64,000 bases of DNA from JAAURS01 sp044923475 (GCF_044923475.1 NZ_CP137338.1:1674001-1738000), one strand, 5' to 3'. Numbered from the stretch's first letter, positions 7,834 to 17,724 are shown. The notes: generated by a model not told the origin, from the letters alone. A program made the numbers and translations.

Positions 7834-10569
7834 TTAACGCTCGATGCGAATGACATGTTCGGTGACGGCTTCGAAGGTATCGTCATGGCTGATAACGATG
7901 AGCTGCCGAAAGGCCTTGAGGTTGCTGATGGCCTCAGCAAGTTGGCGTCTGCGCTGTCGATCCATATTGGTGGTCGGCTCGTCGAAAAAGGCAATGTCAA
8001 TATTGGCCAGCACCCGGAGCAGGGCTAAGCGAACCGCAAGCGCCGCACACATTTGCTCCCCGCCGGATAGGCTCTTGAAGCTGCGCCAGTAGCCTCGTTC
8101 CCGCACGCTAATTTCGTAGTCTTCGGTCCACTCTAGCGTGACCTCGTCTCGGTTTAGCAATTCTCGGAACAGCCGATCGGCTTCTCTAGAAACTTCTGCT
8201 AGGTAGTATTTGGTAATGCGCGGTCCGCTTTGATTGTAGATATGGCGGGCATCTCCCACGAACTGAAGAATTCCCCGTCGCTGCTCTAGAATCAAACGAT
8301 CGCGATCGCGCTGTTCGGCTAAGGCTTGCCGATCCTGAAGGCGTTGGATGAGGTCTTGAAGCTGCGATTTCTGAGGGGCGAGGCCGCCCTGAAGCTGGTT
8401 GTTTTGCTGCTTGAGCTGCTCTAGATTGGCGTTGAGCAAAAGATGTTGCTGCGGATCGTAAAATTGTTGAGCCTCCTGAAGTTGGCTTTGAAGCTGCTCT
8501 ACCTGCAACTGAAGTGCCGCTAAGGTTGCTTCAGCTTCTGTCTGTTGCGGAGCCAGTTCCCGATACTTGTTGGCTTCTTCTCGATGGCGCAGGTAAAGCT
8601 GGTGGTCAGCTTGGTGGGTTTGCGCCAATACCTGCTGCTCCTCCAATAGGGCGTCCAATTTGGCAAAATCTGCAATTTGAGTTTCAAGACCCATCATTTC
8701 CTGCTGCATGGGCGTGAGGCCGATCTGAAGCCGCGCTACCTTATCTTGAAGCTTTGCTGCTTGCTGAAGCTGCTGCTGGAGGAGCCGCAGGTTGGCTTTG
8801 GGATCGCCGAGCTGTTTGAGTTCGGCTTCGAGTTCGGCGACTTGGGTTTGCAATGGTAGGGCTTGTGCCAGTTGGCGATCGCAGGATTCGCACTGTTCTT
8901 CAAGCATTTCTAGTGCCTGTTGAACTTCTGCATACTGCTGTTGCTTCAGCGGTAAAACGGCTAGTTGCTGCTGTTGGTGCTGAGCTGTCTGGAGGACTTC
9001 TGCAATGCGGTGCAACTGTTGCTCTAGGGATGCCGTTGCTGCCGGATCGGTTAAGGGTTGGAGGAGCGTTTGGATCGATCGCAAAATCTTAGCATTGAGC
9101 GTAATGCCGGACTCGATCGCCTGCTGCAAAAAAGCTAAATCAGGATGGGAGGGCAGTGCTCGATCGAGGAGCATCTTGGCCGCCGCCGCCTGCTGCTGAT
9201 AGCGATGGTAGGCGGCCTGGGCTGGTTCTACCGTTGACTGTAACTCCCCCGCAAAAGCCTGCCCTGCAAACATCCGACTCAATTGATTCTGAATCTGAAG
9301 TCGGTGCTGCTCTAGTTGGGGAATTTGCTCGACCCGATCGGCCAAGGGAAGCAGCGTTTCAATCTCTGTCTTGAGGCGATCTAAGGATGCTTGGTGCTGG
9401 ATCTGTTGCGTTTGGAATGCTTGGTGCTGAAGTTTTAACGGTTCTAGCGTTTGAAGGGCTTGAAGCGATTGCTTGAGCTGTTGCTCTAAACGCTCCTGCT
9501 GGGGAACCAGCGCCTGCCACTGGGCTAAATCTTGGCGAAGTTCGGCAAAGGTGGCGAGCTGTCCTTGGATCTGGGATACTTCCACCTCGCGATCGCGTAG
9601 CTGACGGCGCAGTTCTTCGCGCTGCTGGAGGACGGTCTGCTGCTGGCGTCGCTGCTCGGAAAGCTGCTTTAGCGCGTCCTGGGCTGTTTGGTAGATGTGA
9701 AAGCTCTCGCGCCTGACGCGGCACACCTCGACTGCTTTTTGGGCGCTCAAACAGGCCGCCGCCAATAATTTTAGGGCTTCTGTCTTGCTGGCCATCTGAA
9801 GCTCTAGCTGACGGACTTGCCCTTCTAATGCTTGGACTTGCGTCGCTGCTGCCGCGAATCGATCGACTCGGACCTGGAGCGCCTCGATTTGATGGGCGAG
9901 TTGCACGATCTGCGCTTCATCTCGGGCGATGGCTGCTGTCAAGGTATCGGCCTGCTGCTGAAGGTCGGCCCAATCGGCGAGCTGTTGCTCGTAGTTTGCC
10001 AACTGCTGGGTCAGGGTGTTGACCTGCGCCTTGGCGTAGGTTTCTAGATCGCGCAGTCGATCGTAGGTTTGCTTGTACTCTTCAACCTTAAGAATCGGGT
10101 CGAAGATTTTTTTGCGATCGGCAGGACGCTTCAAAAAATCTGCTGTAAACGTTCCTTGCGGGATGCCGATGGTTTCCGCAAACAGTCGTGCTAAATCGGT
10201 GAGGGGGGGGACTCCAAGATGCTCCCGGAGCCACGCCTGTACGTCCTCCAGCTTGCGCATCCCCAGGTTGATGTTGAGTTGGGGGTCGTGTAGCTCGTAG
10301 CCGCGACTGGTGCAGCGCCGCGCTTCATAGACGCGCTCGTCCGCTTGGGAAATGAAGCAAACGGTCGCTTGGGCGCTTTTGGCCCCAGTGCGAATGAGCT
10401 CGCCTCGCGTGTAGTCGCTGTGGTCGAAGAGAACCCAGGCGATCGCCTCTAAAATGCTGGTTTTTCCCGCACCGTTCTCGCCGCAAATTGCATTGGTGCC
10501 GGGAAGAAACTCGTAATGGCGATCGGCGTGGATCTTGAAATTTTTGAGCGTAACCGAACAAATTTCCAT
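7834..10569 (-). CDS. sbcC: Rad50/SbcC-type ATPase
   Basis: SMC-like DNA repair ATPase, the expected partner of an SbcD/Mre11 nuclease that processes hairpins and broken ends. In 911 residues: Walker A G-E-N-G-A-G-K-T at 30-37, Rad50-type Q-loop region, two long Gln/Glu/Leu-rich coiled coils (about 180-530 and 590-760), signature S-G-G-E-Q near 833 and Walker B/D-loop F-F-D-E-P-T-T-N-M-D near 860. Between the coils C-E-S-C at 560-563 fits the zinc hook CxxC, although P-x is more usual after the first Cys. No sbcD gene lies in the window. The gene is unusually Gln-rich, as is common for cyanobacterial coiled coils. Confidence 0.85.
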   Translation of the reverse strand: MEICSVTLKNFKIHADRHYEFLPGTNAICGENGAGKTSILEAIAWVLFDHSDYTRGELIRTGAKSAQATVCFISQADERVYEARRCTSRGYELHDPQLNINLGMRKLEDVQAWLREHLGVPPLTDLARLFAETIGIPQGTFTADFLKRPADRKKIFDPILKVEEYKQTYDRLRDLETYAKAQVNTLTQQLANYEQQLADWADLQQQADTLTAAIARDEAQIVQLAHQIEALQVRVDRFAAAATQVQALEGQVRQLELQMASKTEALKLLAAACLSAQKAVEVCRVRRESFHIYQTAQDALKQLSEQRRQQQTVLQQREELRRQLRDREVEVSQIQGQLATFAELRQDLAQWQALVPQQERLEQQLKQSLQALQTLEPLKLQHQAFQTQQIQHQASLDRLKTEIETLLPLADRVEQIPQLEQHRLQIQNQLSRMFAGQAFAGELQSTVEPAQAAYHRYQQQAAAAKMLLDRALPSHPDLAFLQQAIESGITLNAKILRSIQTLLQPLTDPAATASLEQQLHRIAEVLQTAQHQQQQLAVLPLKQQQYAEVQQALEMLEEQCESCDRQLAQALPLQTQVAELEAELKQLGDPKANLRLLQQQLQQAAKLQDKVARLQIGLTPMQQEMMGLETQIADFAKLDALLEEQQVLAQTHQADHQLYLRHREEANKYRELAPQQTEAEATLAALQLQVEQLQSQLQEAQQFYDPQQHLLLNANLEQLKQQNNQLQGGLAPQKSQLQDLIQRLQDRQALAEQRDRDRLILEQRRGILQFVGDARHIYNQSGPRITKYYLAEVSREADRLFRELLNRDEVTLEWTEDYEISVRERGYWRSFKSLSGGEQMCAALAVRLALLRVLANIDIAFFDEPTTNMDRQRRRQLAEAISNLKAFRQLIVISHDDTFEAVTEHVIRIER

Positions 10570-10742
10570 GCTGTAGAACAGCCTAACGCGTCAGGCGCTA
10601 GATGGCTATTGCCGTCCAGGCGATCGTCGTACCTCAAGCCTGACCTTACCCCGAAATTGAATCCATACCATCGGCGTCAGCAGATCGGTGAACTCAGATA
10701 TCCTCTGAAGGATAGCAACTTTGCCCAACCCAGAAATCGATC

Positions 10743-11375
10743 ATGATTGGATATCTCAACGGTCATCTAGCTGACCTCCAGCGCAGTTCCAGCCCGCGCA
10801 GCTTCATTACGCTAGATGTCAATGCCATCGGTTACGACATTCAAATTCCAACCCGAACGATCCAACAACTCCCCGAAATAGGAGGCAGCCTTCAGATCTT
10901 CACCCATCTGCAAGTCCGCGAAGATCAATGGATCCTCTTTGGATTTAGCACCGCCGCCGAACGCGACCTCTTCCGCCAACTGATTAGCGTGAGCGGCATT
11001 GGCCCGCAGCTAGGGTTAGCCCTCCTCGATACCTTTGGACTCCAAGATCTAATCCAGGCGATCGTCAGCAGCAACACCAAATTACTGTCCAAAACTCCTG
11101 GCGTAGGTGCTAAAACCGCCGAGCGCATTGCCCTAGAACTGCGAACCAAGCTAGCAGAATGGCGCGAACAAGCCGGACTCGCGACCGCTCCCCTCCCCGG
11201 CCCAGCGGCTGAAATTCAAGCTGAGGTTGAAATGACGCTCTTAGCCTTAGGCTACAGCACTCGCGAAGTGATCGATGCGCTCAAAACGGTCGGGCAAAAA
11301 ACCGCACTGTCTAAAACCGCCAACACAGATGACTGGATCCGCGAGGCGATCGCCTGGCTCAGTCAAGGCGTCTAA
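10743..11375 (+). CDS. ruvA: Holliday junction branch migration protein RuvA
   Basis: DNA-binding subunit of the RuvAB branch-migration complex. The 210-residue protein starts M-I-G-Y-L-N-G and has the OB-fold domain (1-65), the two helix-hairpin-helix motifs (I-S-V-S-G-I-G-P-Q near 80 and L-L-S-K-T-P-G-V-G-A-K-T-A-E-R near 115) and the C-terminal RuvB-contacting domain (A-L-L-A-L-G-Y-style, here T-L-L-A-L-G-Y-S-T-R-E-V near 165). Complete and unremarkable. It is divergent from the SbcC-like gene across 173 bp; ruvB and ruvC are not in the window. Confidence 0.96.
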   Translation: MIGYLNGHLADLQRSSSPRSFITLDVNAIGYDIQIPTRTIQQLPEIGGSLQIFTHLQVREDQWILFGFSTAAERDLFRQLISVSGIGPQLGLALLDTFGLQDLIQAIVSSNTKLLSKTPGVGAKTAERIALELRTKLAEWREQAGLATAPLPGPAAEIQAEVEMTLLALGYSTREVIDALKTVGQKTALSKTANTDDWIREAIAWLSQGV

Positions 11376-11463
11376 ATTGAGATTTCATGCCGGAAAGGAA
11401 CAAATCGCTAGCTATACGGTCTTTTTAACTACAATAAAGCTTGAAATAAAATAAAATCGCTCC

Positions 11464-12162
11464 ATGACTTGCCTAACGCCATCAGCCCGTAGCATTGGAA
11501 TTGGGATTATTTTCGTTGGTTTGGCTTTAGCAGGGTTACAGCCTGCCGCCACCGCTCAAATCCCTCCTTCTAGAAATACCCCCAACAACCTTGCCCAAAG
11601 TAAAACCGCTCCTCACCTCAACACCGAGATCGTTCCAGGGGTTAGCGTTGGACCTATTACAGCTAAAACTACCTATCAAGATCTGGTTAAAATTTACGGT
11701 GCTGATAAGCTTTCCGACGTGCGCCCGCCCGATGCAGAAGAAACCGAGCGCGAATTTGGGACAAAAGTCAATCTCGGGCCAGAATTTTCCTTTATCGTAG
11801 TCTGGCAAGACAAAACAAAAACCAAACCCTACGAGACCATCGAAATGGGTCCCGGCTGGAAACTCCCCGCCGGACTCCGAGTTGGAATGACCATCGCCGA
11901 ACTTCAGCAAAAACTAGGCCCCTTCGAAATTGTGGGATTGGGCGGACCCTATTCAGGTATCGTTCCGCTCACCAATACAAAATTAGAGCAATACTTTGGT
12001 AAAGTTATCGTGCAACTGGCACCCAAACAAGGTGCGGATAAAAAATTCCCTCAGCAATACAAAGCTATGACCGGAGAAGTTTTGAGGCCCTCAACCGATC
12101 CGAATTGGAAGCCTTTAGAAATGAAGGTCAAATATATCGTACTGCTATTTCCTAAAAAATAA
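11464..12162 (+). CDS. Secreted hypothetical protein
   Basis: Unrecognised 232-residue protein. A signal peptide is clear (hydrophobic 11-27, then A-A-T-A-Q cut near 31). The mature part has two similar blocks, G-V-S-V-G-P-I-T-A-K-T-T-Y-Q-D-L-V-K-I-Y-G (near 58) and G-L-R-V-G-M-T-I-A-E-L-Q-Q-K-L-G (near 138), which resemble the repeated small domain found in lipoprotein-like periplasmic proteins where G-x-x-x-G-M-T-x-x-E-L precedes a helix. Periplasmic location is inferred. It is convergent with the downstream oxygenase and ends 124 bp before a strong hairpin. Confidence 0.7.
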   Translation: MTCLTPSARSIGIGIIFVGLALAGLQPAATAQIPPSRNTPNNLAQSKTAPHLNTEIVPGVSVGPITAKTTYQDLVKIYGADKLSDVRPPDAEETEREFGTKVNLGPEFSFIVVWQDKTKTKPYETIEMGPGWKLPAGLRVGMTIAELQQKLGPFEIVGLGGPYSGIVPLTNTKLEQYFGKVIVQLAPKQGADKKFPQQYKAMTGEVLRPSTDPNWKPLEMKVKYIVLLFPKK

Positions 12163-12286
12163 CTCGATCTTATAATTTATCGATCCAATTTTAATTTTTC
12201 GATGCTTTCCTGATTCAATGCCAATAGCAAACAAATAAATTTATTAAGGAGCGAAAGCTCGGCAAAATCAGCAGTTGAAACCGCAG

Positions 12287-12320
12287 CTGATAGTACAGAC
12301 TAAAAAGTCTGTACTATCAG
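12287..12320. terminator. Perfect 14-bp hairpin between convergent genes
   Basis: CTGATAGTACAGAC (12287-12300), loop TAAAAA, GTCTGTACTATCAG (12307-12320): a perfect inverted repeat. It lies between the 3' ends of two convergent genes, so a bidirectional terminator is the simplest reading, although neither side has a U-tract. A transposable-element remnant is the alternative. Confidence 0.6.
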
Positions 12321-12393
12321 AGCGAATCTTTAGTTACATGCAGATTTTACAGAAAAGATCGGACAAAAAGTGCTGTTACTGCCCAAAGGCATT

Positions 12394-13227
12394 CTAACTC
12401 CAATAAGTTAGTGGCATCTTTTGACCTCGATAGCCAACAAAACAAGACATTGAAACACGCGTACCATCAACTGATGGCCGAACAGCATGTACGCGTCCAG
12501 AGTCAAACAAAATGAGATCTCCTGTCATAGGCTTGATAGAAACTTCTGGATTAGAGAGTTTGTCTGGATCCAGATGCAATCCATCTTTAGAAAGTTTTAG
12601 AAATTCTTTTTGGCAAGGATTCTCTTTCCATACTTCTAACTCGCCACCGTAGCGTGCACCTTGCAAATATATATTTGCAGATAGCTGAGTCTGAAGGAGT
12701 ACCCGATCTAAATCCTCATTCATATCGCGGGCAAGTACATCTTGATGGGGAGGTAGTTCAAAATGTTCTTCGAACATTCTTACAATGCCAACCATCATCG
12801 TTTTTCCATGTATATTTTCTAGACGAGCTCCCATCGGCCACCTCTCTTCCAGTTCGAGCCGCAGTTTATCAATCGGTGCAAGGTATGGAAAACATGAGTT
12901 GCGTATAGCCGCACACATCTTACTGGCCTCAGAATAGTATTGATTTAAAAGGTTCGCATCACCTTTTGTTTCAAAAAATGTAAGGCCTGTACGTTGCACT
13001 CCTACATCTTTTGCTCTCAAATATCTAGAAAACTCGGGCAACTTTAGTAGATTTTGGCAGAGCTGAGAACAGAGCCAATCTGGATAATAATTTGGAATGC
13101 GCAAACAAGCATATTTCCCATCTACTAGATCTAAAATATCTTGTTTCGCAATCGAGTTTGTTACTTTTATGGGCGACGAAATCGAACTGAATGAGTTTCT
13201 TCTGTCAAGCAATTCAAGCATGGACAT
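12394..13227 (-). CDS. 2OG-Fe(II) oxygenase superfamily protein
   Basis: A 277-residue protein of the double-stranded beta-helix dioxygenase group. The iron-binding facial triad is visible: P-P-H-Q-D (His/Asp near 160) and G-R-V-H-A-V (His near 245), followed by the Arg that would hold 2-oxoglutarate (G-T-R-V-S-M near 255). Between them A-N-I-Y-L and G-G-E-L-E-V-W are typical beta-strand signatures. Substrate unknown. A GAGG ribosome site 7 bp before the ATG supports the start. It is AT-rich and nearly lacks HIP1 sites, unlike its left-hand neighbours, which may point to acquisition. No biosynthetic partner genes are adjacent. Confidence 0.75.
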   Translation of the reverse strand: MSMLELLDRRNSFSSISSPIKVTNSIAKQDILDLVDGKYACLRIPNYYPDWLCSQLCQNLLKLPEFSRYLRAKDVGVQRTGLTFFETKGDANLLNQYYSEASKMCAAIRNSCFPYLAPIDKLRLELEERWPMGARLENIHGKTMMVGIVRMFEEHFELPPHQDVLARDMNEDLDRVLLQTQLSANIYLQGARYGGELEVWKENPCQKEFLKLSKDGLHLDPDKLSNPEVSIKPMTGDLILFDSGRVHAVRPSVDGTRVSMSCFVGYRGQKMPLTYWS

Positions 13228-14109
13228 ATTAATACCTCAATAGAAACAATCGTGTCGTTTATATTCTCGAAAACCAACAATTGGTGTCTCAGAATATAAT
13301 TGACACTTTCGATTTCAGATCGACCATCAACACTAAAAAATAAGTCAATTATTAATTTTTATTGAAAATTAACCAATCGAAAACTAGCGAAGCTGTATAT
13401 CTCGTAAGAGCCAATCTTCTGTAAGGCTAAAGTCCTTAAGAGATTGGAGTCTCGATCTGAATAAATCTAAAATGCCTCTATTTTTATGATTTTATAAAAT
13501 AGTTTGTATTGTTTCGCTATAACGATAGCCCCGCTCGTACGATCGGGCTACAAATTATATGATTACAAGTAATAAATATGCTTTTTTATAGAAAAGACAT
13601 CCTTTTCTAAGCTGAGCTTCCAGAAAAGATATCTGCTTTCTATGCTTCTAGGGTTCCCATCTCCACCAGCTAGCTAACATATTTACATGGATGGATATCT
13701 CAGGATGTCTCTAGCGGTAGTAGCTGGGTCAGATTGAGATGAGCGAACGAATGGGCGCGCCCAAGTTGCTTTGTGCACATGCCATAGGATCTGCTGAACC
13801 CAATTCCACAAGGTTCTGGCACTCGCTGAGATCTCGGGGCATGGGTTTTGGTATCCGTCGCGATCGCTCATAGGGTATCGCAATGTCGAACAGACAGTCA
13901 AGGCAAATTCGTTCCTTACAGCTCGCTTGCTTGGACTAATACAGGTTTTATCTAACAGAACGCTCGGGCTGAGTTTTTAGGTTTGGTAGGGACCGTAACC
14001 TACTTGGCGTCTTCTGTAGATACAACCGATGGAGAGCCTCCTCCAGCAGGGGCGAAAGTCTTTAGACCAAAAGGGAGATTTTACAGTTTCTACAAGAGGG
14101 ATAAATACT
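13228..14109. other. AT-rich non-coding gap with several hairpins
   Basis: About 880 bp with no credible gene. It contains three inverted repeats: CCAATCT...AGATTGG with an inner TAAGG/CCTTA (13411-13447), TAGCCC...GGGCTA (13526-13550) and TAGAAAAG acatc CTTTTCTA (13589-13609). The density suggests an untranslated RNA or decayed mobile DNA. Nothing matches a family I know. Confidence 0.45.
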
Positions 14110-15990
14110 TTAAAGTGAATTTTGTAGTGCCTCGTAGAGATTGAAGCGATAATCGAGATTCATAAATATTTCTTCTGCTGATTCTCTATCTAAAGGTTTA
14201 GAGAAAAAATACCCTTGACCGTACTTACATTTAAGATTGAGAAGGGTCATAAATTGTTGTTCTGTCTCAATTCCTTCAGCAATTGCTTTGAAACCAAAAT
14301 TTTGGGCTAAAGTAAGAATTGCGCTAACAATTTTAGCTTTCTCGTTATCCTGTTGTAAGCTATTGACAAACGATTTATCAATCTTGAGCGTGTGTACGGG
14401 AAGTTGATGGAGATAACTCAACGAGGAATATCCGGTCCCGAAATCATCCATATAAATATCAATTCCTATTTTTTTAAGCTCGTTGAGTAATGTGGAAGCG
14501 GAATCAGCATTTGTCATAAGAGTTGTTTCTGTGATTTCTATCTTCAAGTAATAAGAATCAAGGTTGTTTTCTTGTAATATGTTAAAAATCTCGCTTGCCA
14601 AATCAGGCTGAGAAAACTGATGACTTGAAAGATTAACACTAATTTTTAGATTATAGTTTTTGTATTTACTTTGCCATAGACTTAGCTGACGGCAGGCTTC
14701 AGAAATAACCCAGTAGCCAATCGGAATAATCAGACCATTCTCTTCAGCGACAGGTATAAACTCGCCAGGGGAAAGCAAACCTCGTGTTGGATGCTCCCAA
14801 CGTATAAGAGCCTCAAACCCCAACAAACAACCACTTTCTAGACAAACAATCGGTTGATAATATAATTGAAATTCTTGCCGCTCAATTGCTCTGCGCAAAT
14901 CATTTTCTAAATACATTAACGCAACGGCAGATTGATGCATTTCCGCATTGAATACTGCGTATCGTGTTTTACCTGTCTTTCCTAACTCTTTTGCTCGATA
15001 CATAGCTGTATCGGCATCTCTAAGAATCTCATCAGAATCATGATATGCGGTGTCGCTCAAGGCAATGCCAATGCTAAGGCTTGTAAAAACTTCAAGTCCA
15101 TCTAAATTAAAGGGGGCCGAAATTATTTCTTGAATTCGATTTGCGATATCAATGGCATCCTGCAATCGTTTTATGTCTTTGAGCAAAATAACGAATTCAT
15201 CGCCACCCAGTCGGGCTAAGGTATCATCGTTGCGCAAGCACGACTTTATGCGAAGGGCTGTGTTAATTAATAACTTATCTCCAATTAGATGCCCTAGGCT
15301 ATCATTGACAATTTTGAAGCGATCGAGATCCAAAAACAAGACCGCAAAAAAATAATTATTATTTTCTTTGAATTTTAAAAACTCTTTTTTTAATCTATCC
15401 ACAAAAAGCGTTCGATTTGGCATTCCAGTAAGTGAATCATGACAAGCATAGTGTAAAAGTTGTTTTTCCGAACTTTGACGCTTTTCTACATTTTTTTGGA
15501 GTTCGTAAATATTTCGTCTTAATTCAAGCTGCGTAACAACTTGACGAGCTAAAACGCTGAGTGCGTGAATTTGTTCGTCATCTAATTGACGTGGCTTATG
15601 ATCGAGAACGCACAAAGTTCCCAACGCTACGTTGTTAGGTGTAAATAGAGGAGCACCCGCATAAAAACGAATTTTTGCATCGCCGATAACAAAAGGGTTG
15701 TCTCTAAATCGTTTGTCTTTATAAGTATCTGAAATGATAAAGATATCTTTCTGTAAGATAGTATAATTGCAAAATGTAATGCCGCGAGGCTCTTCTGAAG
15801 AAGTAAATCCTAATTTGGATTTATACCATTGCCTTTGGTCATCTATCAAACTAATTGCGGCAATCGGGACTTTGCAGATATAAGCAATTAAACGCGTTAG
15901 GTCATCAAAATGCTCCTCGGGTAAGGTATCTAATATTTGATACTCGCGAAGCATGTTTAGACGATCTTCTTCGATCTTAGATAGCTTCAT
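14110..15990 (-). CDS. GAF-GGDEF-EAL c-di-GMP turnover protein
   Basis: A 626-residue cytoplasmic signalling protein. Residues 5-165 form a GAF domain of the type opening with E-x-x-R-L-x-x-L-x-x-Y-x-I-L-D-T and ending F-Y-A-G-A-P-L...L-G-T-L-C-V-L-D. The GGDEF domain (about 180-350) keeps G-G-D-E-F near 263 with an RxxD inhibitory site (R-N-D-D) five residues before it, so cyclase activity with product feedback is possible. The EAL domain (about 365-610) keeps E-A-L near 393 and D-D-F-G-T-G-Y-S-S-L near 513, so phosphodiesterase activity is also possible. Both halves look intact; which dominates cannot be told. A GGGGAGAGAG ribosome site precedes the start. AT-rich relative to the window average. 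Confidence 0.93.
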   Translation of the reverse strand: MKLSKIEEDRLNMLREYQILDTLPEEHFDDLTRLIAYICKVPIAAISLIDDQRQWYKSKLGFTSSEEPRGITFCNYTILQKDIFIISDTYKDKRFRDNPFVIGDAKIRFYAGAPLFTPNNVALGTLCVLDHKPRQLDDEQIHALSVLARQVVTQLELRRNIYELQKNVEKRQSSEKQLLHYACHDSLTGMPNRTLFVDRLKKEFLKFKENNNYFFAVLFLDLDRFKIVNDSLGHLIGDKLLINTALRIKSCLRNDDTLARLGGDEFVILLKDIKRLQDAIDIANRIQEIISAPFNLDGLEVFTSLSIGIALSDTAYHDSDEILRDADTAMYRAKELGKTGKTRYAVFNAEMHQSAVALMYLENDLRRAIERQEFQLYYQPIVCLESGCLLGFEALIRWEHPTRGLLSPGEFIPVAEENGLIIPIGYWVISEACRQLSLWQSKYKNYNLKISVNLSSHQFSQPDLASEIFNILQENNLDSYYLKIEITETTLMTNADSASTLLNELKKIGIDIYMDDFGTGYSSLSYLHQLPVHTLKIDKSFVNSLQQDNEKAKIVSAILTLAQNFGFKAIAEGIETEQQFMTLLNLKCKYGQGYFFSKPLDRESAEEIFMNLDYRFNLYEALQNSL

Positions 15991-16671
15991 TAATCTCTCT
16001 CCCCAAGACTAATTTTAATGATTAACGATTTCAATTAATTCTGGAAATAAGAAATCTTCAAACTATATCTAGAGTTCATATAAATTCTAAAACTAAAATA
16101 ATGCTAGCAATTTCTAAGGTCGAGGCATGATTTTGATGATGGAGAACCTTTACTCACGAAACGATCGCAACGGTCAAAGCGATGCTCGAACTTTAATGAC
16201 ATCTCCAAAATATGCTGCAACTAAGGCGATGTAAGAGCTTTAAACGACAAAACTCCTAGTAATTCAACTTATACCGAACTGCTCCGCAGACAGGTGAGAT
16301 CGATCGAACGCTCTGTAGATCGAGCAGTTCAGCATCGGCTAACCCAGTAAACCTGTATTTCCAGGAGAAATACAGAAATGCAAAAATCTGCTTAGCAGTC
16401 AACCCAAGCCAGAAATACTTAGTATTTAACGGATAGCTAGGTTATTACAACCATCAAAAGGCTCATTAAAGTCTATGAGGAGCAGAAAATAATCGTTTTC
16501 AAGGTCTACTCGCCTCTCCTTCAAGAATAACAAAAGAGATAGATAAAGGCTCACTATCTGCGGGAACACGCCTTGCTATAGCATCGTATACCCATATCCG
16601 TTCGTCAACAATCAGGTCGGCGATCGCCGCACCTGTTCTTGGAACGTTAAAACGATGGAAAAAATCGGAGC
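15991..16671. other. Intergenic gap, one inverted repeat and one open reading-frame fragment
   Basis: About 680 bp. It holds GAACTGCTC (16276-16284) and its exact complement GAGCAGTTC (16322-16330), 37 nt apart. On the minus strand a frame stays open from inside the 3' end of the TPR gene to a TGA at 16499-16501 and encodes a coding-like stretch (A-D-L-I-V-D-E-R-I-W-V-Y-D) without a usable start. I do not call a gene. Confidence 0.4.
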
Positions 16672-17472
16672 TTATTTGTAAGGCTTCTCGATTTGCCGAA
16701 CCTGCTGCATCAGCAATAAAGTCTGCTGATACCGCGTAGGGTCATCCTGCTGCGAAAAAATCTTAGCCGCCTCCTGTAAATCTTGTAGCCCTGCGTGCTT
16801 TTCTCCCATCTGAGCGCGCAAGGTACCTCGGCTACCGTAAGCTTCAGCCAACTTAGGATTGAGCACGATGGCCCTTGTGTAGTCAGCCACAGCTCCTCTG
16901 TATTTACCCAGATCCGAGAGCGCTTTGCCGCGATTGTAGTAAGCATCTGCATAGGTAGGCTTGAGTCTAATCGCGCGGTTGAGATCGGACAGCGCCCGAG
17001 CGATGTCTCCCTTAAACTCGCCGTATAGCATTGCGCGATGGTTGTAGGCTTCTGCATACCTTGGGTTGATCTGGATAGCCTTATTAATGTCCAAAAACGC
17101 ACCCTGGAAATCCTCCGTATCGGTGCGCACTTCGCCTCGGCTATACAATGCTTTGTAATTCCAGGGATCGAGGTCTAGTGCCTTATTAAAATCCGCGATC
17201 GCATTTTTATAGTCCTCTAGATCGTGGTGGGCCAGCCCTCGATTAATGTATGCTTCCGTCGAACGAGGGTTGAGCTGAATCTCCTGCGTAAAGTCGGCGA
17301 TCGCTCCTTTATAATCGCCCCGTCGTACTTTGGCTTTCCCTTGCTGGAGGTGGTTCGATGCTTGTAGAGTTACGTTGGCGCGCGGCGATCGCGCTGATGC
17401 TTCAGAGGTTGTACCTAACAACATTAGCGCTAGCGAACAAGGAATAATGACGATCTTGAAAGCAGCTTTCAT
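16672..17472 (-). CDS. Secreted or membrane-anchored TPR protein
   Basis: A 266-residue protein with an N-terminal signal peptide (hydrophobic 7-20, S-E-A-S-A cut near 27) followed by about six tetratricopeptide repeats (34 residues each; consensus A-Y-x-N-R-G-x-A-x-x-D-L-x-x-Y-x-x-A-I-A-D seen at about 60, 95, 130, 165 and 200). TPRs make protein-binding surfaces, here probably in the periplasm or thylakoid lumen. Partner unknown. A single gene flanked by long gaps. Confidence 0.85.
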   Translation of the reverse strand: MKAAFKIVIIPCSLALMLLGTTSEASARSPRANVTLQASNHLQQGKAKVRRGDYKGAIADFTQEIQLNPRSTEAYINRGLAHHDLEDYKNAIADFNKALDLDPWNYKALYSRGEVRTDTEDFQGAFLDINKAIQINPRYAEAYNHRAMLYGEFKGDIARALSDLNRAIRLKPTYADAYYNRGKALSDLGKYRGAVADYTRAIVLNPKLAEAYGSRGTLRAQMGEKHAGLQDLQEAAKIFSQQDDPTRYQQTLLLMQQVRQIEKPYK

Positions 17473-17724
17473 GAGTCTCGAAGCCCGTGGGTTTGCATTT
17501 TGCCCGATCCGATACTGTTCTTAAAAACTTGTTTTTTACTACCCTCTATCTTTCTCTAACCTACTGCACACCGCAGCATACACGTATACCGTTAACAGAG
17601 ATTTAACACTAATTCGCGATAAAATCCGTCAGCTCGCGCAGCTTTGCGCTAAAATATTAAGGAATATATCGCAACCTCACATTTTAAATCTCGGTTGCGA
17701 ATCGCTCACTTAGCTTGCCCTCTT

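Noticed and set aside
13683..13901. 72-codon minus-strand ORF
   Set aside because: Trp/Arg/Ser-rich composition, no ribosome site, isolated in a hairpin-rich gap.
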